Assembly (NCBI RefSeq): GCF_003008515.1 | Contig: NZ_CP027668.1 | Coordinates: 3,389,001-3,453,000, forward strand | DNA from: Phreatobacter cathodiphilus | Lineage (GTDB): Bacteria > Pseudomonadota > Alphaproteobacteria > Rhizobiales > Phreatobacteraceae | Direction of reading: 5' to 3' | DNA length: 64,000 nt | Shown: piece by piece, positions 1 through 7,397 of the stretch | How the letters are laid out: every line of letters starts with the position of its first letter | Numbering within the stretch: the first letter of the stretch is position 1 | The notes under the pieces: model-generated | Told to the model about the DNA's origin: nothing | Seen by the model: the letters and a program-made list of their open reading frames with translations, nothing else | The model's database searches: none | Position numbers and translations under genes: made by a program

Positions 1-266
1 TGCGGATGGAGGACATCGACCTCTACGAAGTGAACGAGGCCTTCGCGCCGGTGCCGCTCGCCTGGCTGCGCCACACCGGCGCCGACCCGTCGAAGCTCAA
101 CGTCAACGGCGGTGCCATCGCGCTCGGCCATCCGCTCGGCGCCTCCGGCACCAAGCTGATGGCGACGCTGATCCATGCGCTGAAGGCCCGCGGCAAGCGC
201 TACGGCCTGCAGACCATGTGCGAGGGTGGCGGCATCGCCAACGTCACCATCGTCGAGGCGCTCTGA
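1..266 (+). CDS. Thiolase (acetyl-CoA acetyltransferase family), C-terminal end only
   Basis: The gene enters from before the window, so only about 88 C-terminal residues are visible. They carry the two catalytic motifs of the thiolase C-terminal half: GGAIALGHPLGASG with the active-site histidine, and TMCEGGG with the second catalytic cysteine. Thiolases cleave 3-ketoacyl-CoA with CoA or condense acetyl-CoA. An acyl-CoA synthetase follows about 100 bp downstream on the same strand and then an ABC-type binding protein, so a degradative role in carboxylic or fatty acid catabolism is inferred. Substrate chain length cannot be told from this fragment. Confidence 0.9.
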   Translation, partial: RMEDIDLYEVNEAFAPVPLAWLRHTGADPSKLNVNGGAIALGHPLGASGTKLMATLIHALKARGKRYGLQTMCEGGGIANVTIVEAL

Positions 267-365
267 CGCCCCCGCCGCGGCGGATCGACCCGCCGCGGCG
301 CAGCCACCAAGAGCAGCGCCAAGCTGCCGCTTGAGGAACCACCTCCCGAGAGGATCTTTGCGTCC

Positions 366-1907
366 ATGTACGCCACCCATCCGTGCGCCCATGCGGCAGC
401 CCATCCCGACAAGGTCGCCTATCGCATGGCCGGCTCGGGCGATGCCATCACCTACGGCGCGCTGGACCGCCGCTCCAACCAGGGCGCCCATCTGCTGCGC
501 TCGCTCGGGCTGAAGGCCGGCGACCACATCGCCCTCATTATGGAGAACGGCATCCCCTTCATGGAGGTGTGCTGGGCCGCCCAGCGCGCAGGCATCTACT
601 ACACCGCCATCAGCCGCTACCTCACGCCCGACGAGATCGGCTACATCGTCCGCGACTGCGGCGCCCGGGCCCTGATCGTCACGTCGCAGACGGCCGGCCA
701 GGCCGCCCCGCTCGCCGGCGAGCCCGGCCTGGCGCTCTTCATGGCGGGCGGTGCCGCCCCCGGTTTCCGCGACTTCGACGCCGAGCGGGCAGGGATGCCG
801 CAGACGCCCATCGCCGACGAGACGGCCGGCTGGGACATGCTCTATTCCTCGGGAACGACGGGACGGCCGAAGGGGGTGAAGAAGCCCTTCGCCCTGGAAC
901 CCATCGACAAGCTGAACCCGCTGCTCAAGGTCCTCTGCCAGGACATGTCCGGCATGGGGCCTGACAGCGTCTATCTCTCGCCGGCACCGCTCTATCACGC
1001 GGCTCCGCTGCGCTTCAACATGATGGTCGCCGCTCTCGGCGGCACCTCCATCATCATGGAGAAGTTCGACGCGGAGGAGTTCCTGCGCCTCGTCGAGGTC
1101 CATCGCGTCACCCATTCGCAGCTGGTGCCGACCATGTTCGTGCGCATGCTGAAGCTGCCCGAGGAGGTTCGCGCCCGCTACGACGTCTCCTCCCTCAAGG
1201 CCGCGGTGCATGCGGCAGCCCCCTGCCCGCCGGACGTCAAGCAGGCGATGATCGCGTGGTGGGGTCCGATCCTGCTCGAGTACTATGCCGGCACCGAGGC
1301 CAACGGCGTCACGGTCATCAACTCCGCCGAATGGCTCGGCCATCGCGGCAGCGTCGGCCGCCCCTTCGTCGGCAAGGTGAAGATCCTCGGCGATGACGGT
1401 GCCGAAATGCCCACGGGCGAGATCGGCGCGGTCTATTTCGCCGACGGCCCGGCCTTCGCCTATCACAACGACCCGGTGAAGACGGCCGGCGCCCACAACG
1501 ACCGCGGCTGGTCGACCCTCGGCGACATCGGCTTCGTCGACGCCGAGGGCTATCTCTACCTCACCGACCGCAAGGCCTACATGATCATCTCCGGCGGCGT
1601 GAACATCTACCCGCAGGAGACCGAGGACGTGCTGATCCTCCATCCGGCGGTCGCCGACGTCGCCGTCTTCGGCATCCCGAACGCCGAGATGGGCGAAGAG
1701 GTGAAGGCCGTCGTGCAGCCGCGCGACATGAGCCTCGCCGGCCCGGACCTCGCCGCCGAGCTCCAGGTCTTCTGCCGGTCGCGGCTCTCGGCCATCAAGT
1801 GCCCGAAGAGCATCGAATTCCTCGCCGAACTGCCGCGCACGCCGACCGGCAAGCTGGTGAAGCGCCACCTCGCCGACCGCTACAAGGCGGCCGCCGCCAA
1901 GGCCTGA
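366..1907 (+). CDS. AMP-binding acyl-CoA synthetase
   Basis: This 513-residue protein of the ANL superfamily activates a carboxylic acid to its acyl-adenylate and then to the CoA thioester. Visible motifs are the phosphate-binding loop SSGTTGRPKG (residues 161-170), YYAGTE (306-311), the GWSTLGD stretch (381-387), the hinge DR near 401 and the catalytic lysine in PTGKLVKR (about 496). Length is normal for the family. The ATG at 366 follows a purine-rich gagagga. It lies between a thiolase and a substrate-binding protein on the same strand and probably belongs to one catabolic operon. The substrate is unknown; medium-chain, branched or aromatic acids are all possible. Confidence 0.9.
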   Translation: MYATHPCAHAAAHPDKVAYRMAGSGDAITYGALDRRSNQGAHLLRSLGLKAGDHIALIMENGIPFMEVCWAAQRAGIYYTAISRYLTPDEIGYIVRDCGARALIVTSQTAGQAAPLAGEPGLALFMAGGAAPGFRDFDAERAGMPQTPIADETAGWDMLYSSGTTGRPKGVKKPFALEPIDKLNPLLKVLCQDMSGMGPDSVYLSPAPLYHAAPLRFNMMVAALGGTSIIMEKFDAEEFLRLVEVHRVTHSQLVPTMFVRMLKLPEEVRARYDVSSLKAAVHAAAPCPPDVKQAMIAWWGPILLEYYAGTEANGVTVINSAEWLGHRGSVGRPFVGKVKILGDDGAEMPTGEIGAVYFADGPAFAYHNDPVKTAGAHNDRGWSTLGDIGFVDAEGYLYLTDRKAYMIISGGVNIYPQETEDVLILHPAVADVAVFGIPNAEMGEEVKAVVQPRDMSLAGPDLAAELQVFCRSRLSAIKCPKSIEFLAELPRTPTGKLVKRHLADRYKAAAAKA

Positions 1908-1945
1908 TCGTCCGCCCCCGAGACCACATCCAAGGAGATCCCGTG

Positions 1946-3160
1946 ATGTTGAAGACGTTGTTCCGGCATTGCGCCGGCGCCGCCCTATTGGCGGCGGCAG
2001 CCTTGCCTGCCTCCGCCCAGATTTCGAACGACACCGTCCGCCTCGTGGTGCTCAACGACCAGTCCTCCGCCTACAGCGACACGTCCGGCCGCGGCTCGGT
2101 GGTCGCCGCCGAACTCGCGGTGGAGGATTTCGGCCCGACGGTGGCCGGCAAGCCGATCCAGGTGATGAGCGCCGACCACCAGAACAAGGTCGACATCGCC
2201 GCCACCCTGGTGAAGCGCATGATCGACGGCGACAATGCCGACGCCTTCTTCGACATCGCCAATTCCGGGGTGTCGCTGGCGATCCAGGACATGATCCGCC
2301 AGTCGAACAAGGTCGTGGTCCACGTCGGCTCGGGCAATGTCGACCTCGTCGGCAAGTCCTGCACGCCGAATAGCGCCCTCTGGCTCTACGACACCTATGC
2401 CCTGGCCAAGGGCCTCGCCACCGCCCTGCTGAGCGACCGCCACAAGCGCTGGTTCCTGCTCACCGCCGACTATGCCTTCGGCCACGCCATGCAGCGCGAC
2501 ATGACCGAGACGCTGCGCGCCCGCGGCGGCGAGGTGATCGGCGCCGTGCGCCATCCGCTCAACTCGATGGATTTCTCCTCCTTCCTGATGCAGGGCGGCG
2601 GCAACATGCAGGTTCTCGCCCTGCTCAATGCCGGCGCCGACACCACCAACGCCATCAAGCAGGCCTCCGAGTTCGGCCTGATGCGCCAGGGCGTGAAGCT
2701 CGCCGTGCCGATCTTTACCCTCGTCAACGTTAAGGGCATCGGCAACGAGATCGCCCAGGGCACCACCTTCCTCGCCGGCTACTACTGGGACCGCGACGAC
2801 GCGAGCCGCGCCTTCTCCCGCCGCTTCGAGGCGAAGATGGGCCGCCCGCCGACCCATGCCCAGGCCGCCGTCTACAGCGCCGTGCTGCACTACCTGAAGT
2901 CCGTGCAGGCCTCCGGCACCGATGCCGGCGACCGCGTCATGGCCAAGATGAAGGAGCTGCCCGTGCAGGACTTCATGACCAACAACGCCCAGTTGCGCGC
3001 CGACGGCCGTCTGATGCGCGACATGCTGCTGGTCGAGGTCAAGGCGCCGGCGGAATCCAAGGGCCCCTGGGACCTGCTGCACGTTCGCTCCACCATCGCC
3101 GCGGCCGACATGATCCAGCCGCTGGCGGAGAGCGCCTGCCCGCTCGCCCGGCCCCAGTGA
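1946..3160 (+). CDS. ABC transporter substrate-binding protein, branched-chain amino acid/amide type
   Basis: The 404-residue product starts with a classical signal peptide (MLKTLFRHC, a hydrophobic alanine-rich core, then ASA-Q, cut near residue 23) and continues as a type-I periplasmic binding protein of the Leu/Ile/Val family (Peripla_BP_6). The ATG at 1946 has a good Shine-Dalgarno (aaggaga, 1932-1938); a GTG one codon earlier is the alternative. No permease or ATPase gene follows, so the membrane partners are elsewhere or lie before the window. Co-orientation with the acyl-CoA synthetase and thiolase suggests it delivers an organic acid to that pathway. This is inference from context; the family also binds aromatic acids and amides. 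Confidence 0.85.
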   Translation: MLKTLFRHCAGAALLAAAALPASAQISNDTVRLVVLNDQSSAYSDTSGRGSVVAAELAVEDFGPTVAGKPIQVMSADHQNKVDIAATLVKRMIDGDNADAFFDIANSGVSLAIQDMIRQSNKVVVHVGSGNVDLVGKSCTPNSALWLYDTYALAKGLATALLSDRHKRWFLLTADYAFGHAMQRDMTETLRARGGEVIGAVRHPLNSMDFSSFLMQGGGNMQVLALLNAGADTTNAIKQASEFGLMRQGVKLAVPIFTLVNVKGIGNEIAQGTTFLAGYYWDRDDASRAFSRRFEAKMGRPPTHAQAAVYSAVLHYLKSVQASGTDAGDRVMAKMKELPVQDFMTNNAQLRADGRLMRDMLLVEVKAPAESKGPWDLLHVRSTIAAADMIQPLAESACPLARPQ

Positions 3161-3201
3161 CGCCGGGTCCGCACCGGCGGCCCCGCGGTCGCCGGCGCTT
3201 G

Positions 3202-3223
3202 TTCTGAATCATTCCAAAATGAT
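3202..3223. promoter_or_regulatory. Candidate iron-control (Irr/Fur-type) operator before the P-type ATPase
   Basis: In the gap before the metal ATPase, bases 3202-3218 read ttctgaatcattccaaa. This matches 11 of 14 defined positions of the rhizobial iron-control element as I recall it (TTTAGAA-N3-TTCTAAA). It overlaps a perfect inverted repeat, ATCATT-CCAA-AATGAT, at 3208-3223. It lies 64 bp before the start codon. The match is by eye only. Confidence 0.35.
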
Positions 3224-3286
3224 GCCGTCGCTGCTAGTCCTGCCGCGACGGCGGTGCCCCCCGCGCGCCGTGCCGGGAGGGCTTCG

Positions 3287-5140
3287 ATGGCGGCGGACCG
3301 GATCAAGGCGCTCCTGCCCGTCGTGCCGGCCGCAGGGCTCGCGGGCGGCCTCCTCGCCGGCTGGCTCGGCCACCCCGCCGTTTCCGGCGCGCTCTGGAGC
3401 GCCGCGACCCTCGTCGTCCTCCTCGCCCTCGCCGTCGAGATCGTCACCAGCCTCCGGCGCGGCGAGGTGGGCCTCGACCTCGTCGCCTTCCTCTCCATGA
3501 CCGCCGCGCTCCTCGTCGGCGAGACCCTGGCTGCAGCCGTCGTCGCCCTCATGTATGCCGGCGGGCAGAACCTCGAAGCCTTCGCCGAGCGTCGCGCCCG
3601 GCGCGACATGGCGGCCCTCCTCGGGCGCGCCCCGCACACGGCCATGCGCTATCAGGCGGCCGGCCTCGCCGAGGTCGATCTGGCGCAGGTCGCGATCGGC
3701 GACCGCCTGCTGGTGCGCCAGGGCGACGTGGTCGCCGTCGACGGCACGGTGACAGGCGGCCTCGCCGTCCTGGACGAGGCGGCGATCACCGGTGAATCCG
3801 TCCCCGTCCAGCGGCGCGACGGCGAGGCGGTCCTGTCCGGCACGGTCAATGTCGGCGGCCCCTTCGACATGACCGCCGGCCGGGTGGCGAAGGACAGCAC
3901 CCTCGCCGGCATCGTCCGCATGGTGGAGGGCGCCCAGCGCTCGAAGGCGCCGATGGCCCGCCTCGCCGACCGCTTCGCCCTCGCCTTCCTCGGCCTCGCC
4001 GTCGCCATGGCGGGCGGCGCCTGGCTGCTGTCGGGCGATCCCGTGCGCGCCGTCGCCGTCCTCGTCGTCGCGACGCCCTGCCCGCTCATCCTCGCCGTGC
4101 CCGTCGCCATCGTCTCCGGCCTGTCGCGGGCGGCTGCCCGGGGCATCCTCATCAAGGGCGGCAAGGCGCTGGAGGCTCTGGCACGCGTCCGTGTGCTCGT
4201 CTTCGACAAGACCGGCACCCTCACCCGCGGCGAGGCCGAGATCACCTCGGAAATCGTCTTCGGCGGACTCTCTCCCCGCGAACTGCTCCGCCTCGCCGCC
4301 TCCGCCGACCAGGTGTCCAAGCACGTCGTCGCCCGCACGCTGGTCGCGGCCGCGGAGGCCCGGGGCCTCGGCCTGGCCGTGCCGTCGGAGGCCCGCGAGG
4401 TCCCCGGCGAGGGCGTCGTCGCCACCATCGACGGGCGCGAGGTCGCCGTCGGCGGCGTCGGCTTCGTCACCGCTCTCACCGACGGGGACGATGCCGACCC
4501 GCTGCGGATGCTGGGCAAGGACCGCGGCATCGTCGTGGCCGTGGCGGTCGACGGGCGGCTGGCCGGGGGCCTCCTCATGGTGGACGAGCTCAGACCCGGC
4601 GCCGCCGACCTGCTCCACCGCCTGCGCGGCCTCGGCATCGTCCGCATCGTGCTCGCCACCGGCGACCGCCGGGCGGTGGCCGAGGCGGTGACCGCCGACC
4701 TGCCGGTCGACGCCATTCACGCCGATCTCGCCCCCGGCGACAAGGTCGCCATCGTCGTCGCCGAGCGCGCCTTCGGCGCCGTGATGATGGTTGGCGACGG
4801 GGTCAACGACGCCCCCGCCCTCGCCGCGGCCGAGATCGGCGTCGCCATGGGCGCCACGGGCTCCGCCGCAGCCGCCGAGACGGCGGACGTGGTGCTGCTG
4901 GTCGACCAGCTCGACCGGCTGGCGGAAGCGCTGGCGATCGCCGCCCGCTCGCGGTCCATCGCCCTCCAGAGCGTCGTCGCCGGCCTCGGCCTCTCCGTCG
5001 CGGGCATGACGGCGGCGGCCTTCGGCCTGATCACGCCGGTTCAAGGCGCGGTCATGCAGGAGGTGATCGACGTCGCGGTGATCCTCAACGCCCTGAGGGC
5101 CCTGACCCCCGGCCGGAGCGGCGGCGCCGCCCCCGCCTGA
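3287..5140 (+). CDS. Heavy-metal translocating P-type ATPase, TPC subtype
   Basis: A 617-residue inner-membrane pump of the P1B class, which exports transition-metal ions using ATP. Seen in order: N-terminal membrane segments, the actuator motif TGES (about residue 168), the membrane motif TPCPL (about 262-266), the phosphorylation site DKTGTLT (Asp near 307), and the hinge GDGVNDAPAL (about 504). The membrane motif is TPC rather than CPC, the mark of the poorly known P1B-5 group in which Fe/Ni pumps such as Nia are known. There is no N-terminal CxxC metal domain and no C-terminal hemerythrin domain. The usual SEHPLA dipeptide site of P1B pumps reads SKHVVA. The ATG at 3287 was chosen for the gggagg 7 bases upstream; an upstream GTG at 3254 lacks this. 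Confidence 0.88.
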   Translation: MAADRIKALLPVVPAAGLAGGLLAGWLGHPAVSGALWSAATLVVLLALAVEIVTSLRRGEVGLDLVAFLSMTAALLVGETLAAAVVALMYAGGQNLEAFAERRARRDMAALLGRAPHTAMRYQAAGLAEVDLAQVAIGDRLLVRQGDVVAVDGTVTGGLAVLDEAAITGESVPVQRRDGEAVLSGTVNVGGPFDMTAGRVAKDSTLAGIVRMVEGAQRSKAPMARLADRFALAFLGLAVAMAGGAWLLSGDPVRAVAVLVVATPCPLILAVPVAIVSGLSRAAARGILIKGGKALEALARVRVLVFDKTGTLTRGEAEITSEIVFGGLSPRELLRLAASADQVSKHVVARTLVAAAEARGLGLAVPSEAREVPGEGVVATIDGREVAVGGVGFVTALTDGDDADPLRMLGKDRGIVVAVAVDGRLAGGLLMVDELRPGAADLLHRLRGLGIVRIVLATGDRRAVAEAVTADLPVDAIHADLAPGDKVAIVVAERAFGAVMMVGDGVNDAPALAAAEIGVAMGATGSAAAAETADVVLLVDQLDRLAEALAIAARSRSIALQSVVAGLGLSVAGMTAAAFGLITPVQGAVMQEVIDVAVILNALRALTPGRSGGAAPA

Positions 5141-5155
5141 GCCGGCCCGCGCGCC

Positions 5156-5785
5156 TCAGCCCACCGGCAGCGTCGCCTTCATCGAGGGCCGCTCGGCGAA
5201 GCCCTGATACCAGGCGGCGAGCCGCGCGTTGCCGTCGCGCCAGCCGATGTCGGGGAAGCGGAAGTCGAGGTAGCCGAGCGACACGCCGGCCGCGACGGTG
5301 CCGATGTCGAGGCGGCTCTCCAGATGGCCGATCCATTCGTCGGAGTAGGCCTTCACGGTCGTGTGGATCTTGGTGATCTGGCCCTTGTGCCAGTCGGCCC
5401 AGCGCAGCGCCTCGGGGCGCGCCACGGTCTCGTAGCGGGCGAGGAGGGCGGCATCCAGCATCTCATCCGCGGCCGACTGCAGCACCAGCGCCTTCCAGCG
5501 CTCGGCGCCGGAGGCGGGGAAGAGGCCCGGCGCGCCGCCGATCGAGTCGAGGAACTCGCAGATGACGCGGCTGTCGTAGATCGCCGTGCCGTCGTCGGTC
5601 ACCAGCGTCGGCACCTTGCCGGTCGGATTGTGCGCCTTGATCGAGGCGTCCTGGTTGATCGGATGGGCGGCCGAGCCGAGCTTCTCGATCTGGCCGTCGA
5701 TGCCGCGCTCGATGGCGCAGACCATGACCTTCCGGACGAAGGGGGACGCGGGGGAGAAGAAGAGTTTCACGGGCAGGATCCTCAT
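5156..5785 (-). CDS. Glutathione S-transferase family protein
   Basis: A 209-residue cytosolic GST: an N-terminal thioredoxin-like domain (VKLFFSPASPFVRKV with the likely active-site serine, then PTGKVPTLVTDDG with the cis-proline and YDSRVICEFLD with the glutathione-binding DS) and an all-alpha C-terminal domain. The start at 5785 gives the normal N terminus; upstream in-frame sequence has no GST similarity. It is convergent with the metal ATPase. Such enzymes conjugate glutathione to electrophiles; the substrate is not predictable. Confidence 0.88.
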   Translation of the reverse strand: MRILPVKLFFSPASPFVRKVMVCAIERGIDGQIEKLGSAAHPINQDASIKAHNPTGKVPTLVTDDGTAIYDSRVICEFLDSIGGAPGLFPASGAERWKALVLQSAADEMLDAALLARYETVARPEALRWADWHKGQITKIHTTVKAYSDEWIGHLESRLDIGTVAAGVSLGYLDFRFPDIGWRDGNARLAAWYQGFAERPSMKATLPVG

Positions 5786-5891
5786 GGCGCCGGGGCAGGA
5801 TGGCTGAAGGCGGCGCGCGAGCATGCCGGCAGCCGCGCGCGCCGTCGAGTCGTCCGACGATCCGCGGAACCGGCGGGGGCACCGCGCATTG

Positions 5892-6065
5892 ATGAGCATG
5901 ACCCAGGACCCGAAGAAGCCCCATATCGATCCCGGCACCCACAAGCCCAAGGTACCGCCGGAGGGTCCCCACGCACGTGAGGATCAGATCGACCCCGAAA
6001 AGACCCCGGGATCGGGCATGTTCCCGAAGCCCGGCACCAAGGATTCCGAGCCCCCGGCAGGCTAG
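5892..6065 (+). CDS. Small hydrophilic protein rich in proline and lysine, unknown function
   Basis: A 57-residue reading frame (an internal ATG at 5898 would give 55) with the sequence style MSMTQDPKKPHIDPGTHKPK and many prolines, glycines and charges. It has no membrane segment, signal peptide or cysteine and is probably disordered. Only a weak ribosome site is seen. Its stop codon overlaps the stop of the convergent MFS gene in the palindrome CTAG at 6062-6065, and it is divergent from the GST gene. The composition is not that of a chance frame, but no function can be named. Confidence 0.55.
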   Translation: MSMTQDPKKPHIDPGTHKPKVPPEGPHAREDQIDPEKTPGSGMFPKPGTKDSEPPAG

Positions 6066-7285
6066 CCGCGCGCCCGCCTGTCCTGGATCACCGTCAACAC
6101 GACCGTCAGCACCATGAACCCGGCCGCCGCTGCGAAGATCGCCCGCGGTTGGCCCTGGTCGAGCAGCGCCGCGTACAGCAGCGGGCCGACGAGCCCGCCG
6201 ATATTGAACCCCGTCGAGACGATGCCGAAGACGATGCCCTCGGCGCCCTTGGGGGCCGCCGCCCGCACCAGCATGTCGCGCGAGGGCGTGATGATCCCCG
6301 ACAGGAAGCCGGCGAGGCCGAGGAGCAGGGTCGCGACCAGCACCGACGGGGTTGTGAGCGCCATGACGGTCGCGATGACGGCCGTGGCGAGGAAGGCGCC
6401 CGCCGCCACCAGGCCGTGCCGGCTGGTGCGGTCGGCGAGCGTCCCTCCCGCCAGCACGCCGCCTGCACTCATGAACAGGAACAGCGTCAGCGCCGCATTG
6501 GCGCCGGCGAGATCGATGCCGTAGCCCATCACCAGGGCCGAGGCGGAGAAGGACTGGATGCCCCCGGTGGACAGGTTGAGCAGCACGAACATCGCCGTCA
6601 GCGCCAGAACCGTGCCGGTGAGGAGGCGTGCGCGCGGCGGCCGGGCCGCGGCGCCGTCCGGCTCGTCCTTGCGCGGCTGCGGCGCCTGCCGCGGCTCCCG
6701 ACCGGTCACCAGCAGCAGCAGGCCGATGCCGAGCCCCAGGGCCCCCGCCACCGCGAACGCCCCGGAGACGCCAGACAGGGCGGCCGCGCCGAGCAGGAGC
6801 GGCGGCGAGATCGCGGTGCCGAGATAGCCAGCGAAGGTATGAAGGGAGAAGGCCTTGCCCATGCGGGCGCCGTCGATGCCGCGGGCGAGCAGGGCGTAGT
6901 TGGCCGGGTGATAGACGCCGTTGGCGAGCCCCGCCGCCGCCATGGCCGCGAGCAGCATGCCGTAACCGGGCGCCATGGCGAGGCCGGTGAAGCTCAGGCC
7001 CCCGAGGATCAGCCCGGCCACCAGCACCCGCCGGGCGCCGAGCCTGTCGCTGACGAAGCCCATCGGCGCCTGCACCACCAGCGACACCAGGTTGAACAGC
7101 GTCAGCGCCGCGCCGATCTCGATGAAGCTCGAGCCGAAATGGCCGGGCAGCAGCGGCAGCAGGGCCGGCACCGTCATGATGTGGACGTGGCTGACCAGAT
7201 GGGCGAGCGACACCTGCCCGAGCAGGAGGCGCTCGGCGGGCCGGGCGGTCGCGGCGACCGGCGCTGCGTCGGGGATCGATGTCAT
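6062..7285 (-). CDS. MFS transporter, fosmidomycin-resistance (Fsr)-like
   Basis: A 407-residue major facilitator with about twelve hydrophobic segments and a hydrophilic central loop (around EPRQAPQPRKDEPDG). The N-terminal segment LAHLVSHVHIMTVPALLPLL, the loop GFVSDRLGARRV after TM2 and ANGVYHPANYALL are typical of the Fsr-like branch, whose members export drugs or small metabolites. The start at 7285 was preferred over one at 7315, but neither has a convincing ribosome site. It lies 112 bp downstream of the TonB-receptor gene on the same strand and might be co-transcribed, although a GC-rich hairpin lies between. Confidence 0.85.
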   Translation of the reverse strand: MTSIPDAAPVAATARPAERLLLGQVSLAHLVSHVHIMTVPALLPLLPGHFGSSFIEIGAALTLFNLVSLVVQAPMGFVSDRLGARRVLVAGLILGGLSFTGLAMAPGYGMLLAAMAAAGLANGVYHPANYALLARGIDGARMGKAFSLHTFAGYLGTAISPPLLLGAAALSGVSGAFAVAGALGLGIGLLLLVTGREPRQAPQPRKDEPDGAAARPPRARLLTGTVLALTAMFVLLNLSTGGIQSFSASALVMGYGIDLAGANAALTLFLFMSAGGVLAGGTLADRTSRHGLVAAGAFLATAVIATVMALTTPSVLVATLLLGLAGFLSGIITPSRDMLVRAAAPKGAEGIVFGIVSTGFNIGGLVGPLLYAALLDQGQPRAIFAAAAGFMVLTVVLTVIQDRRARG

Positions 7286-7364
7286 GGGGCGGCGTCCATG
7301 CGCCGCCTTTAGCATTGGATCGGGCCGGCCGGGACGGCAGGCCCGGCAGGCCAGTCCTGCGGCG

Positions 7365-7391
7365 GGCGGCGGGCCTTTCAGACCCGCCGCC
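7365..7391 (-). terminator. GC-rich hairpin just after the TonB-receptor stop
   Basis: Perfect 9-bp stem ggcggcggg/cccgccgcc with a 9-base loop, starting 6 bases after the stop codon of the receptor gene. There is no T-run, so it may only slow transcription or protect the 3' end. Confidence 0.35.
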
Positions 7392-7397
7392 GCTGGT

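Noticed and set aside
3209-5044. A 611-residue open frame opposite the metal ATPase, and similar long frames opposite TonB receptor, TRAP permease, dnaX and others
   Set aside because: Low-complexity Gly/Arg/Ala/His/Asp composition typical of antisense frames in GC-rich DNA; the opposite strand encodes well-known proteins.
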